Assembly: GCA_965242505.1 (NCBI GenBank)
Contig: OZ251449.1
Coordinates: 620,001 to 684,000 of the forward strand
DNA length: 64,000 nt
Direction of reading: 5' to 3'
Source: UBA2966 sp965242505
GTDB taxonomy: Bacteria > Pseudomonadota > Alphaproteobacteria > UBA2966
Shown: positions 51,205 through 59,652 of the stretch, one piece after another
How the letters are laid out: every line of letters starts with the position of its first letter
Position numbering within the stretch: the first letter of the stretch is position 1
Notes under the pieces: generated by a model
Databases searched by the model: none
What the model saw: only the letters and a program-made list of their open reading frames with translations
What the model was told of the DNA's origin: nothing
Made by a program: the position numbers and the translations under genes

Positions 51205-52577
51205 TCCGCGGCCGCGCGGGCGGGCGCCGGCGCGCCGTCGAAGAAGGCCGCCATGTTCTCGACCTTCTCGAGCGACAGGACCGCGTCGATGACGGCGTCC
51301 GCCCGCCCGGGGGCCATCGGCGCGATGCCGGCCGCGGCGCAGTCGCGGAACTTGGCTTCGAGGTCGTCGAGGCTCAGCGGGTTCTCCGGCGCGCCGGGGA
51401 CGTGGTCGACGCGCCGGGTCAGGTCCCCGCGCCGGGCCGTGCGGATCGTCAGCTCGCAGGGCGCGAACTTTCCCGGCCAGCCGTCGTTCACGCGGACGCG
51501 CACCTTGCCGGCGAGATCGTTGATCGCCGGGTCGAAGATCGCGTCCTCCTGGATCTCGGCGATGCCGAGCCGGCGCCGCGCGATGGCGCACGCGACCGAG
51601 TACCGGATGTTGAACTGCGCCGCGACCTGCGGGTTGTCGCCGGGGTCCCACTCCGCCCCGACCAGCCCGTTCATGAAGGGAGAGACGACCACTTCCGCGC
51701 CGGTGACGTCGTCGGGGCCGAGGTCGAACTCGTCGGCCAGTGCGGCGGCGCCCTGGATGGCGGCGTGGTTGGCCGTGCAGCTGGGATACTTCTTGGTCAC
51801 CGTGGCGACGTTTTCGTAGCGCTCGCCGAGGTCGGCGGTCAGGGCCCGCGCGTCGCCCTCTCCGTAGAGCGCGTGGAACCCGAACTCGCCCTCGAACGCC
51901 TGCCGCGGGGCGGTGATCCCCTTTTCCGCCGCGAGCGCCGCGAAGACGCCCGACCGCGCCGCCAGGCCGGACAGCACGCGCTTGGCCAGGCTCTTCTCGA
52001 CGATGGCCTGCCGCGCGCCGGCGGCCTGGCAGAAGGCGAGCCCGAGCGCGTCGGCCGTTCTCTCGGCGTCGAGCCCGAGGAGCTTCGCCGCCGCCGCCGC
52101 GCCGCCGAAGACTCCGTGGACCGCGGTGTTGAACCAGCCGCGGTCGCCGGCCATGGCGCCGCCGGAGCGGCACGCGACGTCGTTGCCGAGGGCCATCGCC
52201 GCAAGGAAGTCCCTGCCGCTCGCGCGCCGCCGCTCGGCGATCGCCCAGGCCGCCGGCAGGGTCACGATGTCGGGATGGACCGAACCCTTCTCGTAGACGC
52301 CGTCGTAGTCGAGCGCGCCGGCGCAGGCGCCGTTCAGCAACGCCGCCGCCGTCGCCGGCAGGCGGGTCCCGGAGCCGAACACCGAGCAGTCGGGACTCCC
52401 GCCCTCGGCGAACGCCAGCTGGCGCAGCGCTTCCATGCCCGGCGCCGCCGTGCCCGCCCAGGCCACGCCGAGGGTGTCCAGAACGAACCACTTGGCGGCG
52501 GAGACGGCCGCCTCCGGCAGGTCCTCGAACCGGGTGGAGGCGACGTGGTCGGCGAGCGTCTGGGACGGACTCGTCAT
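51201..52577 (-). CDS. MmgE/PrpD family protein
   Basis: A 458-residue protein of the 2-methylcitrate dehydratase/cis-aconitate decarboxylase-like family: VLDTLGVAWAGTAAPG, ALLNGACAGALDYDGVYEKG, SVHPDIVTLPAAWAIAERR, and later TKKYPSCTANHAAIQGA, which is typical of the lid. Members dehydrate or isomerise tricarboxylic acids. First gene of the operon with two TauD dioxygenases. Start ATG 52577; a longer frame to 52649 is less likely. Confidence 0.88.
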   Translation of the reverse strand: MTSPSQTLADHVASTRFEDLPEAAVSAAKWFVLDTLGVAWAGTAAPGMEALRQLAFAEGGSPDCSVFGSGTRLPATAAALLNGACAGALDYDGVYEKGSVHPDIVTLPAAWAIAERRRASGRDFLAAMALGNDVACRSGGAMAGDRGWFNTAVHGVFGGAAAAAKLLGLDAERTADALGLAFCQAAGARQAIVEKSLAKRVLSGLAARSGVFAALAAEKGITAPRQAFEGEFGFHALYGEGDARALTADLGERYENVATVTKKYPSCTANHAAIQGAAALADEFDLGPDDVTGAEVVVSPFMNGLVGAEWDPGDNPQVAAQFNIRYSVACAIARRRLGIAEIQEDAIFDPAINDLAGKVRVRVNDGWPGKFAPCELTIRTARRGDLTRRVDHVPGAPENPLSLDDLEAKFRDCAAAGIAPMAPGRADAVIDAVLSLEKVENMAAFFDGAPAPARAAAE

Positions 52578-52679
52578 GGCGGGTTCCCGTTGCCGCGGGC
52601 CGGGAGGCTCCGTCTCGTATGCATCCGAACCCGGTCGCATGTCAAGCATCGGCGCGGCGCGGAGTCGCGCGACCGCGGT

Positions 52680-52745
52680 TCACCCCCCTCCCGTCCCTCG
52701 TTCTCTCTCTCCCTTGCAGGGGGAGGGTCGGGGTGGAGGTCGCGC
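52680..52745. repeat. Palindromic half-A element
   Basis: CTCTCTCTCCCTTGCAGGGG..., with the extended flank GGAAGGAGCGCGAACGGACC also seen near 8170, 8815 and 23560. It occupies part of the 52578-52953 gap. Confidence 0.65.
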
Positions 52746-52835
52746 CAGGGGGAAGGAGCGCGAACGGACCCTGCGGCGCCCTCGTCACTGGACGAGTCTT
52801 GCGGACAAGCGGATTCACGGTTGAACGCGTGCCTC

Positions 52836-52853
52836 AGATTAGGGTTTTCCCTC
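52836..52853 (+). promoter_or_regulatory. Shared upstream box before the orphan precursor
   Basis: AGATTAGGGTTTTCCCTC, about 100 bp upstream of the orphan NHLP precursor. It matches the boxes at 19161-19178 (upstream of precursor 4) and 21722-21739. Confidence 0.4.
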
Positions 52854-52953
52854 CCGCTTCCCGCCGTTAGGTTCCGAATCGGCTTCAAATGCGCGCGGGA
52901 ACGTCTTCGGGCCGTCCGCGCGGGCGGGAACGGAACCGACCGGGAGACGAAAG

Positions 52954-53322
52954 ATGGACAAGGAGACTCATGGCCGACGCTGGGCGGCGGTGGTGGCGAA
53001 CTGGCGGGAGGACCCCGAGTTCCGCTCGCAGATGGAGGAGGATCCCAGGGCGGCGCTGGCCGAGAGCGGGATCAAACTCCCCGGCGTCGTCGAGGACGTG
53101 CGCCTCGCGGTGGACAGCGAGGAGACCGTTCACATGGTTTTCCCGCCCGACCCGAACGGCGCGATGTCCGACGCCTCGCTCCAGGGCGTCGTCGGCGGTA
53201 CCGACGTCGATTGGTGGGTCGTGGGCAGTGGTTGGATGATAGGGACTTACGCTCCTCGGAGTCCGTTTGCCTTCACGTTTTCCGGCGGACTGACCTCTTC
53301 CGGCGGCCTGACCTCGGGATAG
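52954..53322 (+). CDS. Orphan NHLP-leader RiPP precursor, Trp-rich core
   Basis: A 122-residue precursor-like protein. The leader follows the same plan as the four at 17-19 kb: RWAAVVANWREDPEFRSQME and then MVFPPDPNGAMSDASLQGVVGG. The core of about 40 residues is different: TDVDWWVVGSGWMIGTYAP then Phe-rich, then GG-L-TSSGG-L-TSG. It has three Trp, several Ser/Thr and no Cys. No modification enzyme is adjacent, so it may be processed in trans by the 10-16 kb enzymes, sharing their leader. ATG 52954 has GGGAGACGAAAG upstream. Confidence 0.82.
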   Translation: MDKETHGRRWAAVVANWREDPEFRSQMEEDPRAALAESGIKLPGVVEDVRLAVDSEETVHMVFPPDPNGAMSDASLQGVVGGTDVDWWVVGSGWMIGTYAPRSPFAFTFSGGLTSSGGLTSG

Positions 53323-53367
53323 GGCGGAAGCCTGTAGACCGCATCCGGACCGCGGCGGGCCCGCGCG

Positions 53368-54258
53368 TCAGCCCGCTGCGCGCTCGTGCGCCACGCCGGC
53401 CTCGTCGAGAAGGGCCAGGATGGCCTTCGCGTGGACGCCCATGCCGACGTTGAGAAACTGGTGCGTCGCCGGCCCCTTGGGCTCTTCCGGCGTCCGCGGG
53501 CGAAAGCCGAGCGGCAGGTGGCGGGTGTGCGACTGGATCGCCCAGACCGCGCCGTCGGCGTCGAACACTGGTCCGCCGCTCTGTCCCTGGAGGCCCGGCG
53601 ACGAGGTTTCGACGTAGGTTCCCCGTTCGGCGCCGCCGGCCGCTTCCGGCGGCGGCGCCGACACGAACCGCGTCAGCATCCCCTCGATCGGAAAGGACGG
53701 GATCGGAAACGTTTCCGGCGGCAGCACGAACGCGCCCCGCGCCTCGTCCCAGGCCGGCGCGATCTCGTGGAACGGAAAGCCGAGCCGGCACAGGCCGCGC
53801 CCCGGCGCGTAGTCGGCGCCGGGCTCCTTGAAGACGGGGTAGTGGGCGACGGCCGCCGGGTCGAACGGTTCCAGCCGTCCCAGAGCCAGGTCCGAGGCCG
53901 GCATCAGGCGCACGTCCTTCAGCGCCGCGCCGTCCGCTCCCCACCACGCCGAGCAGTCGCGCGCCGAGTCCGGCGCCGGGACCTCCAGATGGCGCAGCTT
54001 GCGCTTGCGCGCCGTGTCGAAGGAGGCCGTCGCCCGCTCGAGGTCGCGCGTCTCCGCGCGGTAGGCGCGGAAGCGGGCGGCCTCCTCCTCGAAGCGGCGC
54101 AGCAGGCCGAGCACGTGCGCCGCCGTCAATATCCAGCCGTCCCGGTTGACGACCGTGCAGGCGGCCACGGCGCCGCGGCATTCCCCGCGCGCGTTGCGCG
54201 TCGAAATCACCACCGGGCGCGTGAAGGCGCTCGCGAGGCGGAGGGCTCGAACGAACAT
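53368..54258 (-). CDS. Trypsin-like serine protease (S1 fold)
   Basis: A 296-residue S1/HtrA-type protease without a clear signal peptide: GWILTAAHVLG (His), PASDLALGRLEPF (Asp) and SPGLQGQSGGPVFD (Ser nucleophile). A charged helical insert sits between the first two (about residues 50-95). It converges on the orphan precursor, with about 45 bp between stops. A role in maturing that peptide is possible but not shown. It could equally be a general quality-control protease. Confidence 0.8.
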   Translation of the reverse strand: MFVRALRLASAFTRPVVISTRNARGECRGAVAACTVVNRDGWILTAAHVLGLLRRFEEEAARFRAYRAETRDLERATASFDTARKRKLRHLEVPAPDSARDCSAWWGADGAALKDVRLMPASDLALGRLEPFDPAAVAHYPVFKEPGADYAPGRGLCRLGFPFHEIAPAWDEARGAFVLPPETFPIPSFPIEGMLTRFVSAPPPEAAGGAERGTYVETSSPGLQGQSGGPVFDADGAVWAIQSHTRHLPLGFRPRTPEEPKGPATHQFLNVGMGVHAKAILALLDEAGVAHERAAG

Positions 54259-54344
54259 CGCGGCGTTTATAGATGCCGGCCGCGCGGGAGAGAACCGCTT
54301 CGCCCGCGGATTCCGGAACCGGGTCCATTGGCGCTCCTCCCCCC

Positions 54345-54440
54345 GGCGCGACCCCCACCCCGACCCTCCCCCTGCAAGGGAGAGGGAGCCCTACACACTC
54401 CTCCCCCCTGACAGGGGGGAGGTCGGGAGGGGGGTCCGGA
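54345..54440. repeat. Palindromic element at the IS left flank
   Basis: Halves A and B inverted, ending ten bases before the left inverted repeat of the IS481 element. The element at 62355-62490 has the same continuation into IS-end sequence. Confidence 0.75.
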
Positions 54441-54449
54441 AGGGTACAG

Positions 54450-55769
54450 ACCGGATAGAAAGGTAACAGTTCAGACCGGATACATGGGTAACAGGTTAGA
54501 GGGTTGGTCGGGAGGTGCGGGAGGTGCGGCCGATGCCCTGGAAGGAGACCTGTCCGATGGACGAGAAGCTGGTTTTCGTTGCCGACTATCTGCGTGGCGA
54601 GTGGTCGATGACGGCGCTGTGCGAGCACTACGGCATCAGCCGCAAGACCGGGTACAAGTGGCTTGGTCGGTATCGCGGCGACGGCCCGGAGGGTCTGGTC
54701 GAGCGGTCGCGTGCGCCGCGTCGCCATGGTCGGTCGATGGCGCCGTCGGTGGCCGAGGCGATCATCGCCTTGCGCCGCGCGCGTCCGCACTGGGGTCCGC
54801 GCAAGCTGCGGGCGGTGTTGGTGGGCGAGCACCCCGAGGTGGCGTGGCCGGCGGCCAGCACGATGGGCGACCTGCTGCGGGCGGAGGGTCTGGTGGCGCG
54901 CCGTCGCCGGCGTCGCCGGATGGCGGCTCCGTGTCGTCCGTTCCGCCCTGTGGCGGCTCCCAACGACGTGTGGTGCATCGACTTCAAGGGGTGGTTTCGC
55001 ACCCGCGACGGCGTCCGCTGCGATCCGCTGACGATCACCGACGCCTACAGCCGCTTTCTGTTGGCGTGCGTCATCGTCCCGCCGCAGACCGCTGCGGTGG
55101 GGGCGGCGGTGGGGCGGGTGTTCCGGCGCTACGGGGTTCCCGAGGCCATCCGTTCGGACAACGGGGCGCCGTTCGCCGGTCCGGGGGCTGGGGGTCTGTC
55201 GCGTCTGTCGGTGGAATGGATCAAGGCCGGGATCGCGGTGGAGCGGATTGCGCGGGGTCAGCCGCAGCAGAACGGGAGGCATGAGCGGATGCATCGGACG
55301 TTGAAGGCCGAGACCGCGACGCCGCCGGCGGCGACGGCGGACGCGCAACAGGCCCGCTTCGACCGCTTCCGCCAGGACTTCAACGCCCATCGTCCGCATG
55401 AGGCCTTGGGGCAGAGGCCGCCTGCGGCGTTCTACCGGTCGTCGTCGCGGCGTCATCCCGAGCGCCTGGAGGAGCCCTGGTACGATGCCGAGCACGCGAT
55501 GCGCCGGGTCCGCACCGATGGCTCCATCAAGTGGGGCGGCGACTTGGTCTTCGTCAGCGAGACGCTGAGGGGTGAGCCTGTGGGCGTGGCCGAGACTGAC
55601 GGGGGCGACTGGATCGTCCGCTTCGCGGATGTCGACCTCGGGATCATCGATCGGAGGTCGAAGAAGCTACACCGCTTCCGTGCGGCCCGGCCGGGCCGCA
55701 CGGAAGCGGGACAGACCGGGAACACTGTTACCCATGTATCCGGTCTATAGTGTTACCCATCTATCCGGT
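54450..55769 (+). mobile_element. IS481-family insertion sequence
   Basis: A 1.32-kb element with imperfect 44-bp terminal inverted repeats at 54450-54493 and 55726-55769 (ACCGGATAGA...GGTAACA...GACCGGATACATGGGTAACA), enclosing one transposase gene. It inserted beyond the 3' end of ruvX without damaging it. No certain target duplication is visible. A short piece combining both outer ends occurs at 62507-62540. Confidence 0.85.
54515..55750 (+). CDS. IS481-family transposase
   Basis: A 411-residue transposase. The N-terminal helix-turn-helix (MTALCEHYGISRKTGYKWLGRY) and a basic linker precede a DDE integrase core with VWCIDFKGWF (first Asp), IRSDNGAPF (second Asp) and the Glu region (GQPQQNGRHERMHRTLK). 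Start at 54515 or the internal ATG at 54533 or 54557. Appears intact, so the element may be active. Confidence 0.92.
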   Translation: MREVRPMPWKETCPMDEKLVFVADYLRGEWSMTALCEHYGISRKTGYKWLGRYRGDGPEGLVERSRAPRRHGRSMAPSVAEAIIALRRARPHWGPRKLRAVLVGEHPEVAWPAASTMGDLLRAEGLVARRRRRRRMAAPCRPFRPVAAPNDVWCIDFKGWFRTRDGVRCDPLTITDAYSRFLLACVIVPPQTAAVGAAVGRVFRRYGVPEAIRSDNGAPFAGPGAGGLSRLSVEWIKAGIAVERIARGQPQQNGRHERMHRTLKAETATPPAATADAQQARFDRFRQDFNAHRPHEALGQRPPAAFYRSSSRRHPERLEEPWYDAEHAMRRVRTDGSIKWGGDLVFVSETLRGEPVGVAETDGGDWIVRFADVDLGIIDRRSKKLHRFRAARPGRTEAGQTGNTVTHVSGL

Positions 55770-55785
55770 TGCTCAGAAGCGTCGC

Positions 55786-56262
55786 TCACCGGCGGCGGCG
55801 GTCTCCGTCGAGGCTGTCGAGGGCGCCTTGCAGGATGTAGGCGGCCGCCATCTTGTCGACGACCTCCGACCGCCGCTTGCGGCTGGCGTCGGCGGCGAGC
55901 AGCGCGCGGGTGACGGCGACGGTGGACAGCCGCTCGTCCCAGAAGGTCATGGGCGCGTCCACGCGGGCCTGGAGGTTCGCCGCGAACTGGCGCACCGACC
56001 GGCAGCGCGGTCCCTCGCCGCCGTCCATGTCGAGGGGCAGGCCGAGCACCACGCCGCCGACCCGTTCGCGTTCGACGATCCCGCGCAGCGACTCGGCGTC
56101 CCTGGCGAACTTTCCCCGCCGCAGCGTCTTCAGGGGCGTGGCGATGGTGAGGGTGACGTCGGACAGCGCCAGGCCCAGGGTCCTCGACCCCACGTCGATG
56201 CCGAGCCAGCGCTCGCCTTCGTCGAGCGCCGCCGCGAGTTCTCTCGGGTTGCGGGCGATCAT
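55786..56262 (-). CDS. ruvX: Putative Holliday junction resolvase RuvX (YqgF)
   Basis: A 158-residue RNase-H-fold protein: LGIDVGSRTLGLALSD, GVVLGLPLDMDGGEG, FWDERLSTVAVTRALL and the end SEVVDKMAAAYILQGALD. The acidic residues of the YqgF active site are present. Implicated in 16S rRNA 5'-end processing and named as a resolvase. Start ATG 56262 is preferred over the longer frame to 56322. Divergent from gatC; the IS lies just beyond its stop. Confidence 0.92.
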   Translation of the reverse strand: MIARNPRELAAALDEGERWLGIDVGSRTLGLALSDVTLTIATPLKTLRRGKFARDAESLRGIVERERVGGVVLGLPLDMDGGEGPRCRSVRQFAANLQARVDAPMTFWDERLSTVAVTRALLAADASRKRRSEVVDKMAAAYILQGALDSLDGDRRRR

Positions 56263-56400
56263 GGCGGGTGTTACGTTCCGCCGCGCGCGGGCGGGCGGCC
56301 CTCGCGGCGTCTCGAAATCCATCGGCGATGCGCTCCGGGCCGGGCCTCCGGGTTCGCCGGGAAGCCGGCCGGAACGGTATCGTCATCGCGAAGTTGGCAT

Positions 56401-56688
56401 ATGTCGCTCGATAAGGCCACCGTGATCGGCATCGCCCGTCTGGCGCGTATCCGGGCGCCCGACGACGACCTCGAGAAGCTGGGCGAGGAGCTCGGCCGGA
56501 TCCTGGGCTGGGTCGAGCAGCTCGAGGAGGTGGACGTCTCGGGCGTGTCCCCGATGGCCGGCGTCGCGGCGACGCGGTTCCGCGGGCGCGGCGACGCGGT
56601 GGCCGACGGCGACCGCGCGGACGAGATCCTGGCCAACGCGCCGCGGTCGGAAGCGGGTTTCTTCGTCGTTCCCAGGGTCGTCGAATAG
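56401..56688 (+). CDS. gatC: Asp-tRNA(Asn)/Glu-tRNA(Gln) amidotransferase subunit C
   Basis: A 95-residue helper subunit: TVIGIARLARIRAPDDDLEKLGEELGRILGWVEQLEEVDVSGVSP, ending in the belt-like tail. It wraps GatA and GatB together. It begins the gatCAB operon; gatA starts two bases after its stop. Confidence 0.93.
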   Translation: MSLDKATVIGIARLARIRAPDDDLEKLGEELGRILGWVEQLEEVDVSGVSPMAGVAATRFRGRGDAVADGDRADEILANAPRSEAGFFVVPRVVE

Positions 56689-56689
56689 A

Positions 56690-58177
56690 ATGACCGGGCT
56701 GACCCGCCTCACCATCGCCGAGGCGCGCGACGGCCTGCGGGCCCGGCGGTTCTCGGCCCGGGAGCTCGCGGAGGCCCATGTCCTCGCCGTCGAGAAGGCC
56801 CGGCCGCTCAACGCCATGACGCTGGAGACCGCGGACCGCGCGCTGGACATGGCGGACGCCGGCGACAGGCGCCTCGCCGCCGGCGAGGGAGGCGCTCTGG
56901 AGGGCATTCCTCTCGCCGTCAAGGACCTGTTCTGCACGGCCGGGGTCCGGACGACCGCCGGCTCCCGCATCCTCCGCGATTTCGTCCCGCCCTACGAATC
57001 GACCGTCACGGCCGGTCTCTGGAAGGCGGGCGCGGTGATGCTGGGCAAGGCCAACATGGACGAGTTCGCCATGGGTTCGTCGAACGAGACGAGCTGCTTC
57101 GGGCCGGTCGAGAACCCGTGGCGGCGGTTCGGGGACGACCGGCCGATCACGCCCGGCGGCAGCAGCGGCGGCTCGGCCGCGATCGTGGCGGCGCGCGCGG
57201 CCCTGGGGGCGGTCGGAACCGATACCGGCGGCTCCATCCGCCAGCCGGCGTCGTTCACGGGGCTGGTGGGCCTCAAGCCCACCTACGGCCGCTGCTCGCG
57301 CTGGGGGATCGTCGCCTTCGCGTCGTCCCTCGATCAGGCCGGGCCCCTGACGCGGACCGTGCGCGACGCGGCCATCATGCTCGCCGCGATGTCCGGGCGC
57401 GACCCCAGGGACTCCACGTCCGCCGACGCGCCCGTGCCCGACTTCGAGGCGGCGCTCGACGGCGGCGTCGAGGGGCTGCGCATCGGCGTTCCCGGCGAGT
57501 ACCGGGTGGACGGGCTGCCCGCCGGGATCGACGCGCTCTGGGAGCGGGGGGTCCGCTGGCTCGAGGAGGCCGGCGCGGAGATCCGCGAGGTGAGTCTGCC
57601 GCACACGCGGTACGCGCTTCCCGCCTACTACGTCGTCGCGCCGGCGGAGGCCTCGTCGAACCTCGCGCGCTACGACGGCGTGCGCTACGGGCTGCGCGTG
57701 GAGGGCGAGGACGTCGTCGACATGTACGAGCGCACGCGGGCCGAGGGTTTCGGTCCCGAGGTCAGGCGGCGGGTCATGATCGGCGCCTACGTCCTGTCGG
57801 CGGGGTACTACGACGCCTACTACCTGCGGGCCCAGAAGGTCCGCGCGCTGATCGCCCGCGACTTCCGGAACGCCTTCGAGGATGTCGACGCGCTGCTGAC
57901 GCCGACCGCGCCCAGCGAGGCCTTCGCGCTCGGCGACAGGTCCGGCGACCCGATTTCCATGTACCTGAACGACGCGTTCACCGTGCCGGCGAGCATGGCG
58001 GGCCTGCCGGCGGTCTCCGTCCCGGCGGGCCTCTCCGACGCCGGCCTGCCCCTTGGTCTGCAACTGATCGGCAAGGCGTTCGACGAGGCGACGCTGCTGC
58101 GGGCGGCCGGCGCGCTGGAGCGCGCGGCCGGCTTCGCGGCGGAGCCCGAACCGTGGTGGGAGGCGGCGGCGCGGTGA
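56690..58177 (+). CDS. gatA: Asp-tRNA(Asn)/Glu-tRNA(Gln) amidotransferase subunit A
   Basis: A 495-residue amidase-signature enzyme that frees ammonia from glutamine. The Ser-cisSer-Lys triad is visible: GIPLAVKDLF (Lys), GGSSGGSAAIVA (cis-Ser) and GTDTGGSIRQPASF (nucleophile Ser). It works with GatB to convert Glu-tRNA(Gln) and Asp-tRNA(Asn). Overlaps gatB as GTGA. Confidence 0.96.
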   Translation: MTGLTRLTIAEARDGLRARRFSARELAEAHVLAVEKARPLNAMTLETADRALDMADAGDRRLAAGEGGALEGIPLAVKDLFCTAGVRTTAGSRILRDFVPPYESTVTAGLWKAGAVMLGKANMDEFAMGSSNETSCFGPVENPWRRFGDDRPITPGGSSGGSAAIVAARAALGAVGTDTGGSIRQPASFTGLVGLKPTYGRCSRWGIVAFASSLDQAGPLTRTVRDAAIMLAAMSGRDPRDSTSADAPVPDFEAALDGGVEGLRIGVPGEYRVDGLPAGIDALWERGVRWLEEAGAEIREVSLPHTRYALPAYYVVAPAEASSNLARYDGVRYGLRVEGEDVVDMYERTRAEGFGPEVRRRVMIGAYVLSAGYYDAYYLRAQKVRALIARDFRNAFEDVDALLTPTAPSEAFALGDRSGDPISMYLNDAFTVPASMAGLPAVSVPAGLSDAGLPLGLQLIGKAFDEATLLRAAGALERAAGFAAEPEPWWEAAAR

Positions 58178-59616
58178 TCGAGGGCGCCGGCGGCCCGTGG
58201 GAGATCGTCGTCGGGCTCGAGGTCCACGCCCAGACGACCTCGGAGTCCAAGCTGTTCTCCGCCGCCGCCGCGGCCTTCGGCGCGGAGCCCAACACCCGGG
58301 TCGGTTTCGTCGACGCCGCCATGCCGGGCGCGCTGCCCGTCGTCAACGAGGCCTGCGTCGAGATGGCCGTGCGCACCGGTCTCGGACTGAACGCCGAGAT
58401 CAACCGCTACTCGGTCTTCGACCGCAAGCACTACTTCTACCCGGACCTGCCCGCGAACTACCAGATATCGCAGTACACGCTGCCCATCGTCGTCGGCGGC
58501 GCGGTGCGGGTCGATCTCGAGGACGGGTCCGTCCGCGAGGTGGGCATCGAGCGCCTTCATCTGGAGCAGGACGCGGGCAAGAGCCTGCACGACCGGCGCG
58601 CGGACGCGACGTGGGTGGACCTCAACCGGGCGGGCGTGGCTCTCATGGAGATCGTCACGAAGCCCGATCTCCGCAGCGCCGCGGAAGCCGGCGCGTTCGT
58701 TCGGAAGCTGCGCGCCATCCTGCGCTATCTCGGGACCTGCGACGGCAACATGGAGCAAGGCAGCCTCCGCTGCGACGTCAACGTGTCGGTGCGGCGCCCG
58801 GGCGAGCCCCTCGGGACCCGCTGCGAGATCAAGAATCTCAACTCGATACGTTTCGTCCAGCAGGCCATCGGCCACGAGGCCCGGCGCCAGGTCGACGTCC
58901 TGGAGGAGGGGGGCGAGATCGCGCAGGAAACGCGCCTCTTCGACGCCGACCGCGGGGTCACGCGCTCCATGCGCGGCAAGGAGGAGGCGCACGACTACCG
59001 CTACTTCCCGGATCCCGACCTGCCGCCGCTGGAACTGAGCGAGGAGTATGTCGAGGAGATCCGGGCCGGCCTTCCCGAGCTCCCGGACCGGAAGAAGGCC
59101 CGTTTCGTCGAGGAACTGGGCCTCGGCGAATACGACGCCGGCGTCCTCGTCGCGGAGAGGGAAGTGGCGGACTATTTCGAGAGGGTCGCCGCCGGACGCG
59201 AGGCGAAGGCGGCCGCCAACTGGGTCACCGGCGCGCTGTTCGGCAAGCTCAACGAGAGCGGGCTGAAGATCGCGGAGGCGCCGGTCTCCCCGGAAGATCT
59301 CGGCGGCCTGATCGACCTCGTCGCCGACGGCGCGCTTTCCGGGCGCCTCGCCAGGGAGGTGTTCGACGCCATGTTCGAGAGCGGCCGCCCGCCCGGCGAG
59401 ATCGTCGCCGAACGAGGGCTCGAGCAGGTCTCCGACGCGGGCGAGATCGAGGCCCTGGCGGACGCGGTCGTCGCGGAGAACGCCGACAGGGTGGAGGAGT
59501 ACAGGGCCGGCAAGGACAAGCTGTTCGGTTTCTTCGTGGGCCAGGTCATGAAGGCGTCCCGGGGCAGGGCCAACCCCAAGGTCGTCAACGACGTCCTCCG
59601 CCGGAAGCTGGGATAG
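58174..59616 (+). CDS. gatB: Asp-tRNA(Asn)/Glu-tRNA(Gln) amidotransferase subunit B
   Basis: A 480-residue subunit starting at GTG 58174 inside the gatA stop. It contains the kinase cradle (WEIVVGLEVHAQTTSESKLF, YYPDLPANYQISQY, RIGIERLHLEQDAGK-type motif, SLRCDVNVSVR, RCEIKNLNSIRF) and the C-terminal YqeY/tail domain that grips tRNA (KLFGFFVGQVMKASRGRANP). It activates the misacylated tRNA with ATP. Confidence 0.96.
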   Translation: MIEGAGGPWEIVVGLEVHAQTTSESKLFSAAAAAFGAEPNTRVGFVDAAMPGALPVVNEACVEMAVRTGLGLNAEINRYSVFDRKHYFYPDLPANYQISQYTLPIVVGGAVRVDLEDGSVREVGIERLHLEQDAGKSLHDRRADATWVDLNRAGVALMEIVTKPDLRSAAEAGAFVRKLRAILRYLGTCDGNMEQGSLRCDVNVSVRRPGEPLGTRCEIKNLNSIRFVQQAIGHEARRQVDVLEEGGEIAQETRLFDADRGVTRSMRGKEEAHDYRYFPDPDLPPLELSEEYVEEIRAGLPELPDRKKARFVEELGLGEYDAGVLVAEREVADYFERVAAGREAKAAANWVTGALFGKLNESGLKIAEAPVSPEDLGGLIDLVADGALSGRLAREVFDAMFESGRPPGEIVAERGLEQVSDAGEIEALADAVVAENADRVEEYRAGKDKLFGFFVGQVMKASRGRANPKVVNDVLRRKLG

Positions 59617-59652
59617 GCGCCGCCCGCGGGCGCAAGGGACCGGGATCGCCGA

